From: Pseudopithomyces maydicus
Taxonomy: Eukaryota > Ascomycota > Dothideomycetes > Pleosporales > Didymosphaeriaceae
Assembly: GCA_026873275.1 (NCBI GenBank)
Contig: JANTUC010000004.1
Coordinates: 496,001 to 560,000 of the forward strand
Reading direction: 5' to 3'
DNA length: 64,000 bases
Shown here: in pieces, positions 23,948-34,850 of the stretch
Layout of the letters: each line of letters starts with the position of its first letter
Numbering within the stretch: the stretch's first letter is position 1
Translations under genes and position numbers: made by a program
Notes under the pieces: generated by a model
What the model saw: the letters and a program-made list of their open reading frames with translations, nothing else
The model's database searches: none
Told to the model about the DNA's origin: nothing

Positions 23948-24207
23948 TGTGGGTGTGTGTGTGGGTGGGTGGAGAGAAAAGAGTTCGCAATCGGAGAAGC
24001 TGCCGTTGTTGCTGTCGCCGTCGCCGTCGCGGTTGCGGTCGGCTGTCGGAGCTTGGACATAAATGGAGGGCTGGCTGCATACTACGGACGGCGTGCATAG
24101 ATAGTGGTTGGCAGGAAAAGGCTAGTCGCCTCGTGACTTCGCGCAACCGTCTTTGACGCGTTGCCCTCCACGCCCATTGAACCTAGGCAGCCGGACCAGC
24201 GCCTCCC
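23948..24207. promoter_or_regulatory. Shared divergent promoter of SLU7 and REV3
   Basis: Only 260 bases separate the two start codons, so both promoters and 5' UTRs must lie here. It includes a gtg/tggg-rich part at 23948-23975 and cgccgtcgc repeats near 24010-24040. I see no clear TATA box. Confidence 0.55.
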
Positions 24208-27200
24208 ATGCACAAGGACATGTTTCGTTTCCGTCTGAACTGCATCGACCACTATCAGGCCGTACCTTCCGAACTCGATCCGGTCCTCAGGCGCCGCCCT
24301 GGTGACTTGCAGCGCCACAACGCACCACTTGTACCCGTCATACGCGTCTTTGGCTCCACCGAGACGGGCCAAAAAGTCTGTGCCCACATCCATGGCGCAT
24401 TGCCTTATCTCTACCTGGAATACAACGGTAGTTTAGAGCGAAACGAAGTCAAGACGTATGTGCGAACCCTGCGCACATCCATCGATCATGTGCTTGCCGC
24501 TAGTTATCGCCGCAATGCCTACGACGGGAAAACCGCCTATGTAGGACACATCACCTTGGTTAAGGGAATTCCTTTCTACGGGTACCACATCAGGTATCGC
24601 TTCTTCTTGAAGATTTATCTGTTAAATCCCGCGCACATGACGCGCTTTGCCGATCTGCTGCACCAGGGCGCCATTCTGAATCGCATCTTTCAGCCGTATG
24701 AGAGTCACCTGCAGTACCTTCTGCAGTGGATGTGCGACTACAACCTTTACGGATGTGATTATATCAATTGCGCCAAAGTGAAGTTTCGAGGCCCTGTGCC
24801 TAGCAGCAGCGAAATTGATGTTGCAACTCACAAATGGCATGATGCGTCAATTCCGGATCATCTCGTGGCCGAAGAGGGCCAGTATCCTCGTCAGAGCCAT
24901 TGTTCTCTCGAGGTCGACGTTTGCGTGCAAGATATTCTAAACAGACACGAGCTCCATTCACGTCCAATTCATGATAAGCTATTCGAGCAACCAGACACCT
25001 TGAAGCCTAACGAAAAATACGTCCCTTCCATGGCGGGCTTGTGGAAGGACGAAACAATACGTCGGAAACGGCGATTAGGCCTCAGCGACCCTGCGAGCAG
25101 CCCGTTTCCACCTGAGGTATTAGTATCCATGTCCGCGGACATGAGGAGTACTGCAAAGGGCGGCTGGATCCAAGAGGAAGAGTATCGGGAGCGTTTAAAC
25201 CAGCTCGTCAAGGATGAAAGTCAGCATGCACCGGTGATGGACCAAGCGACATTCATGAAATCTGCCGAAAACGGAGCGTCCATACAAACAGCTCTAGAAA
25301 GTGTGGAAGACCTCTACCCCGGACGAATGGATGTTGAGCTTGTATTTGAGGATGAAGATCAGGTTCAGCCTCTAGTCGATCATAATCTAGGTCCAGCAGA
25401 CAGTGATGGTGACGTACCATTAAACAAAGATCATCTGTATGATGAAAACGCTTACGAAGAGACGGGTGTAGAAGACCCAGAGCCAGCCGAACAACATTCA
25501 TTGGATCCTCTAAGTCTGTTTGAAGCACAAACACAACAACAGATCGCACAAGGCAGCGGATTGCCAGATGAAGGTGTCAACGATGGAAACGATGCCGGGG
25601 CCGAAGATCAAGCATTTGTTACAGGTCGTTTTCATGATTCGCGAGAATTATCTTCTCCCTTCAAAAGCGATAAGGGAAGTAGAGAAACCTTACACTTGCC
25701 TGACCTCGCAAACAGAGTTCAAGTCTCGGGTTGCACTCTGCAAAGTCGTGAATCTCAATTGAAAGACAACGACTTACTCTCTGCTCATCAACAATTGCCG
25801 AAAGATGGCGCCAGCCCTCATATCCTAGACAAGGCTATAACATTAGCAGCTCCACTAAAGGAGATATCGGGTAAGCCTGCGGCTATGTCCCGTCTTGGTC
25901 CATCCGAGCATTTAGAACCACATTCTGCTAGCAAAATACCCAAACCCGATCCGCTACCAGTGAAACGGCTACCATCAACTCGGCTACAGACATCTTTGCA
26001 GGCCGATGACTCCAAATTTCCTAAAAATCACACAAACAGAAGGACCGTGGTCAAGCAGTTGGTGAAACTCACCACAAGTCACACACAAACTTTACATTAT
26101 ATATTTCTTCCCCCTCCTGCGCACGTGGTAAAAGATTCACTATCTCGAGGATTGCTTCCTGTTTTGCATCAAAATGCGTATTATAGTAATGAGCTCGATG
26201 TTCCGGATCGACCTCGTGAGTATGCAGGAAGAGAGCATGCACTACAGAGTGCTACCATTCCATACCTACCAGTATTCGACCCCATCGGTAAATCGTATTC
26301 GAAGGACGATAACAGTGGATTGATCGCCCCAGATAAAAATAACCACAAAGCCCAGTCACACCCACTCCGGTGCAAATTACGTCACTGGGAGTTTTGCTCT
26401 GCCCCGCCATCATACGACAGAGTTGAAAGGTGGCTTCGGAGAGAAGCAGTGAGCGCTCTAGCCAAAATACCAAAGAAGGGTGCAGTTTCACAGAAGCGTA
26501 AAAAGATTTTAAAAAATGTTTCGCAGGTGGAAGGCCCTACACAGAAAAATAGCCACGGTTTCAAATACTCTCAAAAGAAAGCATCCACGAGTGTCAAGCA
26601 TGAAACTCAATATATGAGTATCCTGAGTTTGGAAGTCCACGTCAATTCAAGAGGATCATTCGCTCCAGACCCCGCTGAAGACGAAGTACAATCTATATTC
26701 TGGTGCTTCAAAGGTGACGGAGCTGCAAGCGATAAAAACGACCATATGGGCATTATATGCTTATCTGAAGACAACGGGATCATCAACAGAATAGAAAAAC
26801 AAACTTCAGTCACAGTAGAGGCTGAGGAGGAAGAGCTTGATCTGATCAACAAGATTGTGGACATCGTACGGTATTTCGATCCAGATATACTGACCGGCTA
26901 TGAGGTTCACAACAGCTCTTGGGGTTACTTGATCGAGCGGGCTCGCCTAAAATTCGAGTATGATTTGTGTGATGAAATTAGTCGCACCAAGTCACAATCG
27001 CATAGCAGATTCGGCAAAGAGGCTGACCGTTGGGGTTTCACCCATACGTCCACAATCAAAGTCACTGGTCGTCACATGATCAACATTTGGCGGGCCATGC
27101 GAGGGGAATTGAATCTACTTCAGTATACCATGGAGAATGTTGTATTTCATCTCTTGCACAAGCGTATACCACATTATCAACATGCAGATATCACAGCATG

Positions 27201-29448
27201 GTATACGAGCGATAGACCAAAGGACCTAGCGAAGGTTCTCGACTATTTCATCACTCGTGTGCAACTCAATCTTGATATACTTGAAGCAAATGAGATTGTT
27301 CCGAGAACTAGTGAGCAGGCCCGGCTACTTGGTGTTGACTTCTTTTCTGTCATCTCAAGGGGTTCACAATTCAAGGTTGAATCTACCATGTTTCGTATCG
27401 CAAAGCCGGAAAATTACATTTTAGTATCTCCCAGCCGAAAACAGGTTGGCCAACAAAACGCTCTAGAATGCTTACCTTTAGTCATGGAACCACACAGTGC
27501 TTTCTATCCGGGCCCGCTTTTAGTTTTGGATTTTCAATCACTTTACCCCAGCGTAATGATAGCTTACAATTACTGCTATTCCACGTGTTTGGGCCGCGTG
27601 GTTTCTTGGAGAGGCAGAAATAAGCTTGGTTTTACCGACTTTGACCGAGATCCTGGATTACTTGGACTTGCTAAAGATCATATCAACATTGCTCCCAACG
27701 GTATGATGTATGTCAAACCCGAAATGCGCAAGTCACTTCTTGCCAAGATGCTTGGGGAGATTTTAGAAACACGTGTCATGGTGAAAAGCGGTATGAAACA
27801 AGACAAAGACGACAAGACTTTACAGCAGCTACTCAATAATAGGCAGTTGGCTTTGAAGCTGTTGGCGAACGTTACCTATGGATACACTTCAGCTTCGTTT
27901 TCTGGTCGAATGCCTTGTTCCGAGATCGCAGACAGCATCGTTCAAACCGGTCGCGAAACATTAGAAAAGGCAATCGCGCTCATTCATTCCGTTGAAAAAT
28001 GGGGTGCCGAAGTCGTCTACGGTGACACAGACTCGTTATTTATCCATCTTGAAGGCCGAACGAGAGAGCAAGCATTCTCGATCGGAGAGGAAATTGCCGA
28101 GGCGATTACAAAAGCAAATCCACGTCCTATCAAGTTAAAGTTCGAGAAAGTGTACCATCCTTGCGTATTGCTAGCTAAGAAACGATACGTTGGCTTCAAG
28201 TATGAGTCTCGTGATCAGAAGGAACCAGAATTCGATGCCAAAGGTATCGAAACAGTCCGGCGGGATGGCACACCAGCAGAGCAGAAAATTGAGGAAAAAG
28301 CACTCAAGATTCTTTTTCAAACCAGTGACCTATCTCAGGTGAAGGAATACTTTTTGGACCAGTGCACTAAGATCATGGAAGGACGCGTTAGCATTCAGGA
28401 TTTCCTGTTCGCCAAAGAGGTGAAGCTGGGCAACTACTCAGACCTTAGACCGCCACCACCTGGAGCTCTCATAGCGACCAAACGAATGCTGGCTGATCCA
28501 CGTACAGAGCCCCAATATGGCGAACGAATTCCATATGTAGTGACCACTGGGGCGCCCAATGCGCGCCTTGTTGATCGCTGTGTCAGCCCAGAAACTCTAC
28601 TCCAGAGCGACAACATCGAGCTTGACGCCGAATATTATATCACGAAAAATATCATTCCACCATTGGAGCGCATCTTTAATCTTGTTGGGGCGAATGTGCG
28701 ACAGTGGTACGACGAGATGCCCAAATTACAACGCATTCGAAATGTAACGCTTCCTATGGACCAACAACATATCCTGGGTGGTGCTTCGAGCAAGGGTGGA
28801 GATAGCAATAGTACGACAACGCTCGGAGAGTACATGAAGATCTCGACATGTCTGCTCTGCCGGTCTAAGTTACCAACTCCGTCATTTAAACCCCAGGAGC
28901 TCAATGTGCGATTGACAATTCCGCTCTGTAATAACTGCATAAAGAAACCCTCGCGGGCGCTGTTTGGGCTCAAAGATGTTGTTTGGGTAAACGAGAAAAG
29001 AGCGAAACAGGTGGACATGATTTGTAGAAGCTGTTCAAATCTGGCTTGGGGTGACGAAATTCGTTGCGATAGTCGTGATTGTCCCGTGTACTATACGCGT
29101 GTCAGACAAAAATCTAAAGTGAACAGTTTGAAGGCAGGCTTGCGTATGGTTGCCGACAGTTTCGAAGAAGAGAACATAAACCTCGATAGTGGCAGTGGTG
29201 ATAACGATGATGAGGAAGCAGAGGAAGACGTAGAGCAAGGAGAAGAAGACGTAGAGCAAGGAGAAGAAGAGGAAATGGAGGAGGATGATGAGGAGGAAGA
29301 GGGAACGAATTCTGACAATCATTTCGAGTATCAGGAAATGGAAGATGAACATGAGCTCGATTATGAAGATGAATGGATATCAGATAGAGAGATGATTAAC
29401 GAGTATAGCGCAGAGAAAATGAGCTCAGGCAAGGGAATGGATTGGTAG
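24208..29448 (+). CDS. rev3: DNA polymerase zeta catalytic subunit REV3
   Basis: One uninterrupted exon of 5.2 kb encodes 1746 residues of a B-family DNA polymerase. The N-terminal domain begins FRFRLNCIDHYQ; Met5 is an alternative start. A long poorly conserved spacer (about 250-780) separates it from the exonuclease-like region, which has LSLEVHV and DPDILTGYEVHNSSWGY. The polymerase domain shows DFQSLYPSVM from D1108, an NVTYGYTSASFSGRMPC helix and YGDTDS with D1273 and D1275. The C-terminus carries the two cysteine clusters that bind accessory subunits: CLLC from C1548 with a later CNNC, then CRSC from C1606 with a final CDSRDC. Rev3 extends DNA past lesions in error-prone translesion synthesis. 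An unusual acidic tail of about 95 residues follows the last cluster. Identification is secure. Confidence 0.96.
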   Translation: MHKDMFRFRLNCIDHYQAVPSELDPVLRRRPGDLQRHNAPLVPVIRVFGSTETGQKVCAHIHGALPYLYLEYNGSLERNEVKTYVRTLRTSIDHVLAASYRRNAYDGKTAYVGHITLVKGIPFYGYHIRYRFFLKIYLLNPAHMTRFADLLHQGAILNRIFQPYESHLQYLLQWMCDYNLYGCDYINCAKVKFRGPVPSSSEIDVATHKWHDASIPDHLVAEEGQYPRQSHCSLEVDVCVQDILNRHELHSRPIHDKLFEQPDTLKPNEKYVPSMAGLWKDETIRRKRRLGLSDPASSPFPPEVLVSMSADMRSTAKGGWIQEEEYRERLNQLVKDESQHAPVMDQATFMKSAENGASIQTALESVEDLYPGRMDVELVFEDEDQVQPLVDHNLGPADSDGDVPLNKDHLYDENAYEETGVEDPEPAEQHSLDPLSLFEAQTQQQIAQGSGLPDEGVNDGNDAGAEDQAFVTGRFHDSRELSSPFKSDKGSRETLHLPDLANRVQVSGCTLQSRESQLKDNDLLSAHQQLPKDGASPHILDKAITLAAPLKEISGKPAAMSRLGPSEHLEPHSASKIPKPDPLPVKRLPSTRLQTSLQADDSKFPKNHTNRRTVVKQLVKLTTSHTQTLHYIFLPPPAHVVKDSLSRGLLPVLHQNAYYSNELDVPDRPREYAGREHALQSATIPYLPVFDPIGKSYSKDDNSGLIAPDKNNHKAQSHPLRCKLRHWEFCSAPPSYDRVERWLRREAVSALAKIPKKGAVSQKRKKILKNVSQVEGPTQKNSHGFKYSQKKASTSVKHETQYMSILSLEVHVNSRGSFAPDPAEDEVQSIFWCFKGDGAASDKNDHMGIICLSEDNGIINRIEKQTSVTVEAEEEELDLINKIVDIVRYFDPDILTGYEVHNSSWGYLIERARLKFEYDLCDEISRTKSQSHSRFGKEADRWGFTHTSTIKVTGRHMINIWRAMRGELNLLQYTMENVVFHLLHKRIPHYQHADITAWYTSDRPKDLAKVLDYFITRVQLNLDILEANEIVPRTSEQARLLGVDFFSVISRGSQFKVESTMFRIAKPENYILVSPSRKQVGQQNALECLPLVMEPHSAFYPGPLLVLDFQSLYPSVMIAYNYCYSTCLGRVVSWRGRNKLGFTDFDRDPGLLGLAKDHINIAPNGMMYVKPEMRKSLLAKMLGEILETRVMVKSGMKQDKDDKTLQQLLNNRQLALKLLANVTYGYTSASFSGRMPCSEIADSIVQTGRETLEKAIALIHSVEKWGAEVVYGDTDSLFIHLEGRTREQAFSIGEEIAEAITKANPRPIKLKFEKVYHPCVLLAKKRYVGFKYESRDQKEPEFDAKGIETVRRDGTPAEQKIEEKALKILFQTSDLSQVKEYFLDQCTKIMEGRVSIQDFLFAKEVKLGNYSDLRPPPPGALIATKRMLADPRTEPQYGERIPYVVTTGAPNARLVDRCVSPETLLQSDNIELDAEYYITKNIIPPLERIFNLVGANVRQWYDEMPKLQRIRNVTLPMDQQHILGGASSKGGDSNSTTTLGEYMKISTCLLCRSKLPTPSFKPQELNVRLTIPLCNNCIKKPSRALFGLKDVVWVNEKRAKQVDMICRSCSNLAWGDEIRCDSRDCPVYYTRVRQKSKVNSLKAGLRMVADSFEEENINLDSGSGDNDDEEAEEDVEQGEEDVEQGEEEEMEEDDEEEEGTNSDNHFEYQEMEDEHELDYEDEWISDREMINEYSAEKMSSGKGMDW
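29224..29265 (+). repeat. 21-base tandem repeat (two copies) inside REV3
   Basis: Two exact copies of a 21-base unit, at 29224-29244 and 29245-29265, encode EDVEQGE twice. They lie within the acidic C-terminal tail of REV3. Confidence 0.85.
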
Positions 29449-29729
29449 AGAACGGAAAATTCGCTTATGTGTCTACTGCGAGACTTATAAAGATGTTTGC
29501 TGTAAGAATAGTAGTCGTATGTGTTCGTGCTCCAGCTAGGTGTACGGAAAGTAATACTACCAAAATAATGTAATATAAATACTCTTGACATATTGGCTCA
29601 TCAGACGAGTCAACTAAATTCACGCTTACGGCAGGAAAATTACAAGAAATCACACAGAGCTTTGATTTATCAAACTGAACCTAGGAAAACTTGACTCAAA
29701 ATTGTAACAATGAAAATTATGCACCCATA
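29449..29729. other. Intergenic between convergent genes
   Basis: This is an AT-rich spacer between the REV3 stop (+) and the phosphate permease stop (-). No other feature is seen. Confidence 0.55.
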
Positions 29730-32700
29730 TCATCTCAACTTCCACCATTTTCCAGTCTCAGTCCGCACCCCTCCTCTCTCCCTTCCATAGGCATGGTCAT
29801 TCATACCTCTGCCACTGAAAGCACTTCCTCTCCCGCTCAACGTGCTTCCTCTCGGGCTTCTTTCACCGCCCGTATAAAATTGACTCCTGAACTGCAATTC
29901 ATAGACGTCCTCATCTTCGCCAGCAAGCTCTTCCAGTCGTGCACTTTTACTCTCTGGCACTAGAAGGCTTGTCAAGCAGCCGAGAAACATGAACAGAGCA
30001 AAGATTTGCATAACACCGTGAATCCAGGGTGTAGGGTTATCGTGCGTAGCACCCTTCTTGATCATGGGTGCAAAGAAGACTTGGGCAATCACCGCTCCTA
30101 ATTTGCCTAGTCCGGCAGATATTCCGTGCCCAGTGGAACGTACACGTGTCTGTGTACCAAGGTAAGCAGTCAGTCAATGGCAGTTGCTGTGATAATTGTA
30201 CGGACGGACCGTATCTAGAGATCACTTACAGGGAATATCTCAGCCGGGGTGATGAACGTTGTAGCGTTGGGACCTTGGCATTGTATGTCAGCCAATCAGC
30301 CTGAACATGATCATGTTTTGAATTACCAAAATTAAAAAAGAACTGAGCCAGTACATATAGAACCAGCAAATGGACTTTAGTAAGGCCTTTCCAGGCAAAT
30401 CCAAGCACACAAAAGATGATGGTCAAGATGGCAAAACCACCGATTTGGATTGGTCTCCTCCCAAGCCGATCGACTGTGAAGACGGTCATCCAATAACCTG
30501 GAATGGCACCCTAGAAAAGGTTTAATTAGTGAGCAATATAAGAATACAGATACTAACCGCACAGATCAGGACGATTTGTCCTGTTGCTGTATTCTTCAAA
30601 TCCATATAGAGGCTTCCCTTTTGTCGAAACCCATAGTGCTCAGCAGGCTTGCACTAGAAAAGCTGAGTCCATAGAAAGCTAGATCGAGAAAGAACCAAGA
30701 GAAGGCTGTGCCGAACAGTTTGATGGCATTTTTCTTTTGTGTATAAAAGCGAAAGATCTCTAGAACAGTGGGCCGAGGAGTTTTGTATTTGGCCTGGACT
30801 CGAGGAAGTCGATTAGCAAATCTCTTACTACACAAACACCTTGAATTCAAGATTTTGTATCTTCTATCTAAGGAGATTGAACCAGACGCAAATATATGAG
30901 CCAAGAATTGTGAACTGACTTACCATGTCGCGACGGACACGAGCTTGTTCAACGGGATTGACAGAATTGCCAGATTTTCCATAACGATAACTACGCGCAT
31001 CTTGAGAGGCTTTTTCAACATCGTACAGTACATCGAATGTATATCGGGGTGTTTCGGGGATGGTCAAACGGTAGTACAAAGCGCACCACCCAGGTACACC
31101 TCCAAAAGCACTATTCAAGGTATTAGCGTTGCTAGTCTTTACAACCAAGGGATCAGACACCAAGAATATATCTCTATCTGGGATCCGTCTAGGTTCTATC
31201 ATCTTGAAGAATATTACAGACTGCCTATCACATCTGCCTAATCTGACTGGTAGATCCTGTGAAGAAGTCGCTACGACAGATGTACTTACATAAGTATCCT
31301 CCACATCTTATCAACGGCAGCGACGCATTGACCACTACAGGAAGCTACGTCCAGAACAGTCGCAAGGTCGCTTTTGTATGCTGCAATCACGATCAGTGCC
31401 ATAAGTGAGGCCGCTAATTGGCCAAGACCCTGCATTGCGAAGACAGCGGCTGTTCTATGTCAGCTTCCTACATACAGAAAACAAGCACTATACCATACCT
31501 ATAATGCCGCCTCTATTCTTGGTACTTGCAAATTCCGCAGTTATGACTGCACTGAGGGGATAATCTCCTCCCACTCCTATGCCCTTTAGGTACGTTAGCC
31601 ACAATCATAGAGATGTTCCGTTTAACGTACCATGACTACACGATCTGTCAAGCATTAACATATCATCAACATATGCAGCCTATTAACGCCTTGACTTACA
31701 GAAAATGAGTACTGCAACAACTGATACAGCAGTAGATTCTCCACAAAGAGATTGAGCCAGTGTTGTAGATATTATGATCATTAGCTCCACGCCATACATT
31801 TTCTTTCTTCCCAGAACATCAGCGAGGTAGCCGAAGATAACTTGACCGAATACTATATACAGAGTGAATGTTAGTCTTTGTCTTTTCAAATGAGAAGGGT
31901 ACCTTGACCAGCGGCAGATGACCACTGACGCCCTTAAATGTACAGAGCAACATGATGCCCAGTCATCAAATCCACTGTAGGTACGTGTGTAGTCGCCAAA
32001 ATGTATGAGCATTCATAGGATTGAATTCGCCCATCTCGTCTCTGGGTTCCACGTACTGGCTCCGGCTCTAGACCAACAGAAAAAAAGTCAGCGTAGATCG
32101 ATCCAATGGGAGTGGTACTTTATGTGTGGTACATCTGAGTCAGGCGAGTCAAAGACTTTTTGCTCGTTGACACAAATATGTCACCCATCTTGTACCCAGT
32201 GGTTACGCACGAAGTAGCGACCTTGATTGCAGTATCAGCGTTATGAGGCATCACTCCTTTGTTGACATCATCCTGCCAGTAGACCTGAATGAGCAGTCAA
32301 TACACATTTTGGCAAGCATGTGGTCTGACCAAGAGCAGTGATGCCCTAACCCTGGCAAAGTGCCGAAGCTCATCCGGAAGTAACGTACTATACCAAGCAT
32401 TATGACTGCCAAGTTGATCGCAAATAGCTGGACCGAGTTAGAACTTCTATTTGTTTCTACGCGAAAACGTACGCTGTAAGCATCGGTAAAGAACCCGATC
32501 CCAGTCACGACCGCAAGGCGCACATGATACCACCCGAAAGGCGCTTTATCGACTTCAGCAAGCGCCATTCGCCGTCGCTCGTTAGGGTCCTGGTGAGTTA
32601 GCAACGAGAACTGCCATCTCAGTGCCGCACTGTGAACCCAATATTTCCTGTCACCCAAAACATGTCATACGATGACTGAGCTCCCAAGAGCTAGTACGGC

Positions 32701-32842
32701 GCGTAGTAGAAAGCTTACCGTGATATGTGTCTGGTGAATGTTAAGAGAAACTACAAATAAGTGATTAAATGAAGCTTACATAGACACTAGTAGCATCATG
32801 GTAAGCAGAGTTACCAGCTTTCTGCACAGGCGATAAACGCAT
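29730..32842 (-). CDS. Phosphate:H+ symporter (PHO84-like, MFS), one frameshift
   Basis: Fifteen minus-strand exons can be read: 32780-32842, 32719-32730, 32473-32589, 32389-32427, 32207-32284, 31903-31924, 31700-31852, 31631-31644, 31499-31583, 31290-31449, 30924-31110, 30558-30793, 30327-30510, 30230-30273 and 29730-30149. The product would be about 604 residues. Markers of the fungal phosphate permease family are DPNERRRMALAEVDKAPFGW, FGYLADVLGRKKMYGVEL, YRLTIPETPRYTFDV, VFTVDRLGRRPIQIGG and FALFMFLGCLTSLLVPES. These are 12-helix plasma-membrane importers of inorganic phosphate. Exon 30558-30793 is one base short: after GFDKR the frame slips at a run of three C (plus strand, 30616-30618) and would stop near 30597, although the family sequence resumes at once in the next frame. 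The 22-base exon and its junctions are the least certain. Either a recent pseudogene or a sequence error. Confidence 0.8.
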
Positions 32843-34372
32843 CTTGTTTCCCTTGCGTTATAAAGTGCCTGTGTCAGATCTCCGCAAGGCTACCTTTTGT
32901 AGACTAGAGTAGAAGTTCCTCAGGCACAGAGCAGTCAAGCGAGTTAAAGTTCTCTACAGATAATCAATAAACCTATCGTAGTTGTCCTCATTCGCAGTAG
33001 ACAACTGTTTTTCTTCGTTGCGGTTGCTTGTATCAACTGCTGATGGTAATTTACTTAGGTTGAGCTGGAAGCCCTACATGGGTTGTCGCAGGTAGGTATA
33101 ATTGGTGGTCACAACAAATGATGACATTGAATATGAAGAGCGACGAAGCGCGGAATGGTATGCTTTTCTTTATGCGATAGACTTCTAGAATCGCAGGAAA
33201 TCAACGAAGCCGGGGTGCAGGGCGCCATGAGGGTGATATCAATAGCGGGATAGCCTTGGCTCTAGGCGAAGCGATGCGTGCTGCGTTGAGTACTGCTCAT
33301 TGGTGGGCATCGGGTTGCCGCGCCCGGTAGGTCACCAATTCAAGCAAAAAGCATGGCAACCCAGACGATGGGGCGAGTGAATACGTGCATTGGAGTGGCT
33401 CGTCTGGGGTCTTCCGGACAATGGGGGCATGTAGAATTTCTAACATTGGATCAAGGGCCACTTTGCGCCGGCGCCCAGGATAGTGGGACACCTTCGAGGC
33501 ACGGACTAAGGGTCTGAGGCGCTGTAACTCCCACGTCTGGTGAATGAAGACAGCGAATTAAACAGACGAGAGCAAATGGTGCTTCGCTCCACGCTTTATG
33601 GTTGAGATCGGCGAATGTGTCGAGCGTCTTACCGCTGCATCCGTGGTGCCCAATAGTAAGAATGCCCAACACTGTAATCAAGAAATGGAGTTCGGAATGA
33701 AGTAGTGCGGTAACGGCTTCAGTGAGATGCAGCCAACATATTGTCATCCTCATTGACCCGTAGGATACCTATTGTTGCACGATGAAACTTCACCACACAA
33801 ATGACCCGAGCTAAGGGCTCTCTCACCCCAGTTGCAAGCAGCCACTTTGCCTCCCTAAGTTGACATGTACACACACCAAGCGCTGGTATCTAGGCGACCG
33901 GGAGATGAGGTATGTTCAAGGGATCTGAGAGAACTGCGTATAATCTGAGGTTGTAAAGATGGCTTTTTTGCTAATTATTTTGGTGTAGGCTGTATTGAGT
34001 TGCAATCCGATGAAGACCTCTCTAATCGTGCGCTAGAAACTATTGGAAACATATCGGCAAGCGAAAGTATAAAACATCAGTGTTCGACTATAGCATCTAA
34101 CCATGCGAATAGAATCATGCAATCTCGCAAGTTTTGCATGTGTGGGTAGCGTACGTACAGTCGGTGGTCCGGCTTTATCTCGGACACGTGAGGGCACACA
34201 CTAGCTTCAAGAAGACTAGCCTAGCCTCCCGCACACATTGCAAGCGAAATACTTCGGCTTCAACAACGAACTCCAGCAACCACCGAACTAACCCACAGCG
34301 TCGACAGGTATGTCCTGCTCAATTCCCACCGCTTTGCGCAACAACTAACAACATAGCAGTCCCTAATTCAAA
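32843..34372. other. Intergenic, about 1.5 kb: permease and eL37 upstream regions
   Basis: Both neighbours point away from this stretch. It is AT-rich near the permease and has no convincing coding frame; the minus frames at 33297-33491 and 33451-33753 show no domain. A CACGTG box at 34195-34200 lies about 170 bases upstream of the eL37 start. No repeat or RNA gene is seen. Confidence 0.55.
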
Positions 34373-34850
34373 ATGAGTACGCGTCACGAGCCTCCTTGCC
34401 GATTGTCGAAGCAGCAACACTGACCGCACCACAGCGAAGGGTACCTCCAGCTTTGGCAAGCGCCACAACAAGACGCACACGCTCTGCCGTCGTTGCGGTA
34501 TGTGCACCGTTCCTCGCGTGTAAAGATTAGGATGGGGAGGCCAGCGGGAAGTTGAAGTATGGTGCTGACTCCAACGACGCAGGACGCCGCTCCCTCCACA
34601 TCCAGAAGCACACCTGCTCCTCGTGCGGATACCCCGCTGCTAAGACCCGCAAGTGTACGTTCGATTAAACTCTGAGCGACGAAGAGCGCAGTGGGATTAA
34701 TGGGTTACAGTCAACTGGGGCGAGAAGGCCAAGCGAAGGAAGACCACCGGCACTGGACGCATGCGATACCTCAAGACTGTGTCGCGCCGCTTCTCCAACG
34801 GTTTCCAAAACGGCACTCCTGCCGGCGCCAAGGGAGCCACGACCTCGTAA
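34373..34850 (+). CDS. rpl37: 60S ribosomal protein eL37
   Basis: Four exons, 34373-34376, 34435-34497, 34583-34654 and 34711-34850, encode 92 residues. The first coding exon is only four bases (ATG A). The spliced N-terminus MTKGTSSFGKRHNKTHTLCR and the four zinc-binding cysteines (C19, C22, C34, C37) match eL37. The basic tail with KAKRRKTTGTGRMRYLKTVS also matches, and the protein ends in GAKGATTS. It is a small zinc-binding protein of the large ribosomal subunit that contacts rRNA near 5.8S. Introns are 58, 85 and 56 bases, and a tiny first exon with an early intron is common for fungal ribosomal protein genes. Identification is secure. Confidence 0.96.

Noticed and set aside
30558..30793. 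Programmed ribosomal frameshifting in the phosphate permease
   Set aside because: No family precedent is known to me, and the site lacks an evident stimulatory structure. A deletion in a short homopolymer is more likely.
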